A program made the position numbers and the translations under genes. The notes under the pieces were generated by a model. It was not told the origin of the DNA, made no database searches, and saw only the letters and a program-made list of their open reading frames with translations. DNA of 16,164 bases from CALNYS01 sp964639935. GTDB lineage: Bacteria; Planctomycetota; Phycisphaerae; Phycisphaerales; UBA1924. Below are positions 14,044 to 16,164 of the stretch, piece after piece. Within the stretch, counting starts at the first letter, position 1, and the number at the start of each line of letters is the position of its first letter. The stretch lies in the NCBI GenBank assembly GCA_964639935.1, contig CAZXGT010000039.1, positions 1 to 16,164 of the forward strand. The letters run 5' to 3'.

Positions 14044-14098
14044 CACGAGCCATTCCTCACGCGCCCGCCCGCGATCCGGGCCCATCTCGGACCCACTC

Positions 14099-15187
14099 AT
14101 GACCCGACGCTTCCTTGTCGCCCCGCCCCTCGCTCTCGCCCTCGCGCTGGCCCTCGCCGCGACTCCGGCGCCCGCCCAGTCGCTCCCCGCCGAGCTCGTC
14201 CGCCAGACCCAGATCGCCGGCCCCGACCTCCAGCGCGTCCGGACCTTCATCCGCGAGAATGTCGACGCGGCGACCGACGAGGACCCCGCGACGCGCGAGC
14301 CCGCCCGCGAGGCCCTCATCTCGCCCCTGCGCCAGTCGCCCTCGCCCTCCTTCCGCATCGAGTACGGGGGCGGCGTCCGCTCGCTCATGCAGCAGATGGC
14401 CAACTCCGATCAGACGGCCGACGTCGTCTTCGCCGCCACCCTCGCCGGGCATCTCGCCACCGTCGACGCCCACGCCGTCGTCCTCCGCCTGCTCGACGAC
14501 GACAGGCCGCCCGTCCGCTACGCCGCGGCCCGCGCCGCCCGACTCCAGCTCGAAACGCTCGACCCAGGCCCCGCCGCCCTCAACGTCAGCCACCGCGACC
14601 GCCTCATCGACGCCCTCGCCGAGCGCGTCGCCGTCGAGCCCGACGCCGTCGTGCTCGACGGCCTCCTCACGAGCGCCTCAGAGGCCGTCCGCCGCGAAAC
14701 GCCCTGGGCCGCGACCATCCTCGAGCGGTTCGCCTCCGCCCTCCCCGACAACATCCGCACCGCCGCAGGCGACTCAGACCGCCTCGCGCACGCCCGCGCC
14801 TACCTCCGGCTCGTCGGCTCCGCCCAGCAGCACTTCCGCCGCAATCTCCGAACCGCGCCCGAGAGCCTCGCCCACGAGTCCGCGTTGCTCGCCGGCCACG
14901 CCATGGGGTTCGTCGACCAGGCCGCCCGCGAGGACCTCGACGACAGCGTCTCCAGAGCCGTCGGCCAGCTCGCCAAGGCCGCCTACAACCTCGGTTACTT
15001 CGCCCACTCCGTCCGCTCCGGCGGTCAGCTTCAGGCGAGCGAGGCCTTCGCCGACGCCGTCGACCGATGGCTCCAGCGCGGCGACGCCCAGAGCCTCCGC
15101 CGCGAGATCGACGGCTGGATCGGCGCCGGCGGCATCCTCACCCGCCGACCCTACAACGCCGCTCCAGAGCGATTCCTCGGCGGCTGA
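14099..15187 (+). CDS. Secreted helical (HEAT-like) protein of unknown function
   Basis: 362 residues. A clear signal peptide begins MTRRFLVAPPLALALA and the likely cleavage is APA|QS after residue 26. The rest is helical. VVFAATLAGHLATVD and AVVLRLLDDDRPPVRYAAARA (about 103-140) look like HEAT-type repeats; later helices do not fit a family I know. No catalytic motif or membrane segment is seen after the signal, so it is probably periplasmic. The ATG at 14099 is chosen because the signal peptide begins there; an upstream ATG at 14033 would add a Ser/Arg-rich leader before it. The ribosome binding site is weak. The stop is 30 bases before an OppA-type gene on the same strand, so the two probably share an operon. 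It may help the peptide-binding protein, but only position supports that. Confidence 0.8.
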   Translation: MTRRFLVAPPLALALALALAATPAPAQSLPAELVRQTQIAGPDLQRVRTFIRENVDAATDEDPATREPAREALISPLRQSPSPSFRIEYGGGVRSLMQQMANSDQTADVVFAATLAGHLATVDAHAVVLRLLDDDRPPVRYAAARAARLQLETLDPGPAALNVSHRDRLIDALAERVAVEPDAVVLDGLLTSASEAVRRETPWAATILERFASALPDNIRTAAGDSDRLAHARAYLRLVGSAQQHFRRNLRTAPESLAHESALLAGHAMGFVDQAAREDLDDSVSRAVGQLAKAAYNLGYFAHSVRSGGQLQASEAFADAVDRWLQRGDAQSLRREIDGWIGAGGILTRRPYNAAPERFLGG

Positions 15188-15217
15188 CCCCGCGCCCCGC
15201 CGACGGAGGGACCCGTC

Positions 15218-16164
15218 GTGACCCGTCTTGTCGCTTTCATCGTCGCGCTCGCCGCCGTTCTCGCCGCCGTCGTCGCGAGCGACAAGCCCCTCCCCCGCGC
15301 CGAGCTCGTCTACGCCGACCTCCAGCCCGTCTTCACCCTCGACCCCCAGCGCATGAGCTACGTCCAGGACTTCCGCCTCGCCTACGCGCTCTACGAGGGG
15401 CTCGTCCGCTGGGACAACGACACCTTCGAGGTCCAGCCCGCCGCCGCCGAAGCGTGGAGCGTCTCGGACGACCGGCTCACCTACACCTTCCACATCCGCG
15501 AAGACGCCCGCTGGTCCACCGGCGAGCCCGTGACCGCGAGCGACTTCGTCTACGCCTGGCGCCGCGCCGTCCTCCCCGACACCGCCGCCGACTACGCCCA
15601 GCTCTTCTTCTTCATCCGCGGCGCCGAGGATCTCTTCAACTGGCGCGCCGAGCAGCTCGCCCGGTACGCCGCGCGTCCCGCCGCCGGCCGCACCACCGAC
15701 GCGGCGCGCGCGCTCCGCGATGAGCTCGACGCCTACGCCCACGAGCGCTTCGGCGTCCGCGCCCTCTCCGATCGCACGCTCGAGGTCCGCCTCGAGCGGC
15801 CCACGCCCTTCTTCCTCGATCTCCTCTGCTTCGCCTCCTTCATGCCGGTGCACCCGCCGACGGTCGAGCGCTTCGTGAGCCTCGACCCCGCGAGCGGGCG
15901 CATCGAGCAGCAGCACGGGTGGACCAAGCCCGAGTCGCACGTCGGCAACGGGCCCTACACCCTCGAGCGCTGGCGCTTCAAGCGCGACATGCGACTCCAA
16001 GCCAGCCCCGCCTACCAGGGCCCCGCCCAGCCCGCGAGCCGCACCATCGAGGTCCGCACCATCGAGGATCCTTCCACCGCCGTGCTCGCCTTCCAGACCG
16101 GCGCCATCGACTGGCTCACCGACGTCCACGTCGACTACCTCCCCGATCTCGTCGAGGCCAGCGC
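15218..16164 (+). CDS. Peptide ABC transporter substrate-binding protein (OppA/SBP family 5), cut by the right edge
   Basis: At least 315 residues with a GTG start; GGAGGG lies 7 bases upstream. The N-terminus MTRLVAFIVALAAVLAAVVA is a signal peptide without a lipobox Cys, so the protein is probably free in the periplasm. Family marks are DLQPVFTLDPQRMSY, YALYEGLVRWD, AEAWSVSDDRLTYTFHIRED, WSTGEPVTASDFVYAWRRAV, LSDRTLEVRLERPTPFFLDL, HVGNGPYTLERW (Asn244-Tyr247) and AVLAFQTGAIDWL. Such proteins capture oligopeptides for an ABC importer, or murein peptides in the MppA branch. Residues about 141-180 are a charged helical insertion (begins NWRAEQLARYAARP) where OppA usually has a shorter link. 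The true end and any permease genes lie outside the window. It follows the 362-residue secreted protein gene by 30 bases. Confidence 0.9.
   Translation, partial: MTRLVAFIVALAAVLAAVVASDKPLPRAELVYADLQPVFTLDPQRMSYVQDFRLAYALYEGLVRWDNDTFEVQPAAAEAWSVSDDRLTYTFHIREDARWSTGEPVTASDFVYAWRRAVLPDTAADYAQLFFFIRGAEDLFNWRAEQLARYAARPAAGRTTDAARALRDELDAYAHERFGVRALSDRTLEVRLERPTPFFLDLLCFASFMPVHPPTVERFVSLDPASGRIEQQHGWTKPESHVGNGPYTLERWRFKRDMRLQASPAYQGPAQPASRTIEVRTIEDPSTAVLAFQTGAIDWLTDVHVDYLPDLVEAS

Noticed and set aside
14774..16129. Minus-strand open frame opposite the OppA-type gene
   Set aside because: Gly/Val/Glu-rich shadow; the plus frame is a clear family 5 binding protein.

Overview
The window is very GC-rich (roughly 70 percent by eye) and gene-dense. 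It looks like chromosomal DNA of a planctomycete, most likely of the Phycisphaerae type. The clues are a prepilin-like protein with a GMTLLEL-type N-terminus and an F-V-D-G-H motif near its end, a secreted M64-type metallopeptidase ending in a tandem dockerin repeat, large secreted TPR and HEAT proteins, and short mixed-strand operons. This assignment is inference from gene content. I see no insertion sequence, phage gene, CRISPR array, rRNA or tRNA.

Left part (1-3981). A minus-strand pair consists of a prepilin-like gene (116-1135) followed downstream by the start of a secreted protein that runs off the left edge (1-92). Across a 363-base divergent gap lies a stand-alone GspE N-terminal (MshEN) domain protein (1499-1999), a family that can bind cyclic-di-GMP. 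It converges on, and overlaps by 21 bases, metK (S-adenosylmethionine synthetase). metK is divergent from rsmD (16S rRNA guanine-N2 methyltransferase).

Middle part (3982-8497), all plus strand. It holds an unrecognised 337-residue charged helical protein, the M64-like peptidase with dockerin, a HEAT-repeat lipoprotein, and a medium-chain dehydrogenase-like protein that has lost its catalytic zinc ligands. The last two overlap by one base (TGATG).

Right part (8494-16164). uppP and an upstream FabZ-type hotdog gene form a minus-strand envelope/lipid pair, divergent from purM. An 833-residue secreted TPR protein and a 98-residue membrane protein form a second minus-strand pair with a GTGA overlap. 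Divergent from them are a secreted 362-residue helical protein and an OppA-type peptide-binding protein that is cut by the right edge.

Housekeeping genes (metK, rsmD, uppP, purM) are thus interleaved with secreted and lineage-specific proteins. The most interesting regulatory pattern is a TATCCT/TATTCT hexamer 6-7 bases before the start codon of three genes, and about 40 bases before metK. This suggests a -10 element and leaderless transcripts. The most interesting proteins are the lone MshEN domain and the degenerate dehydrogenase.
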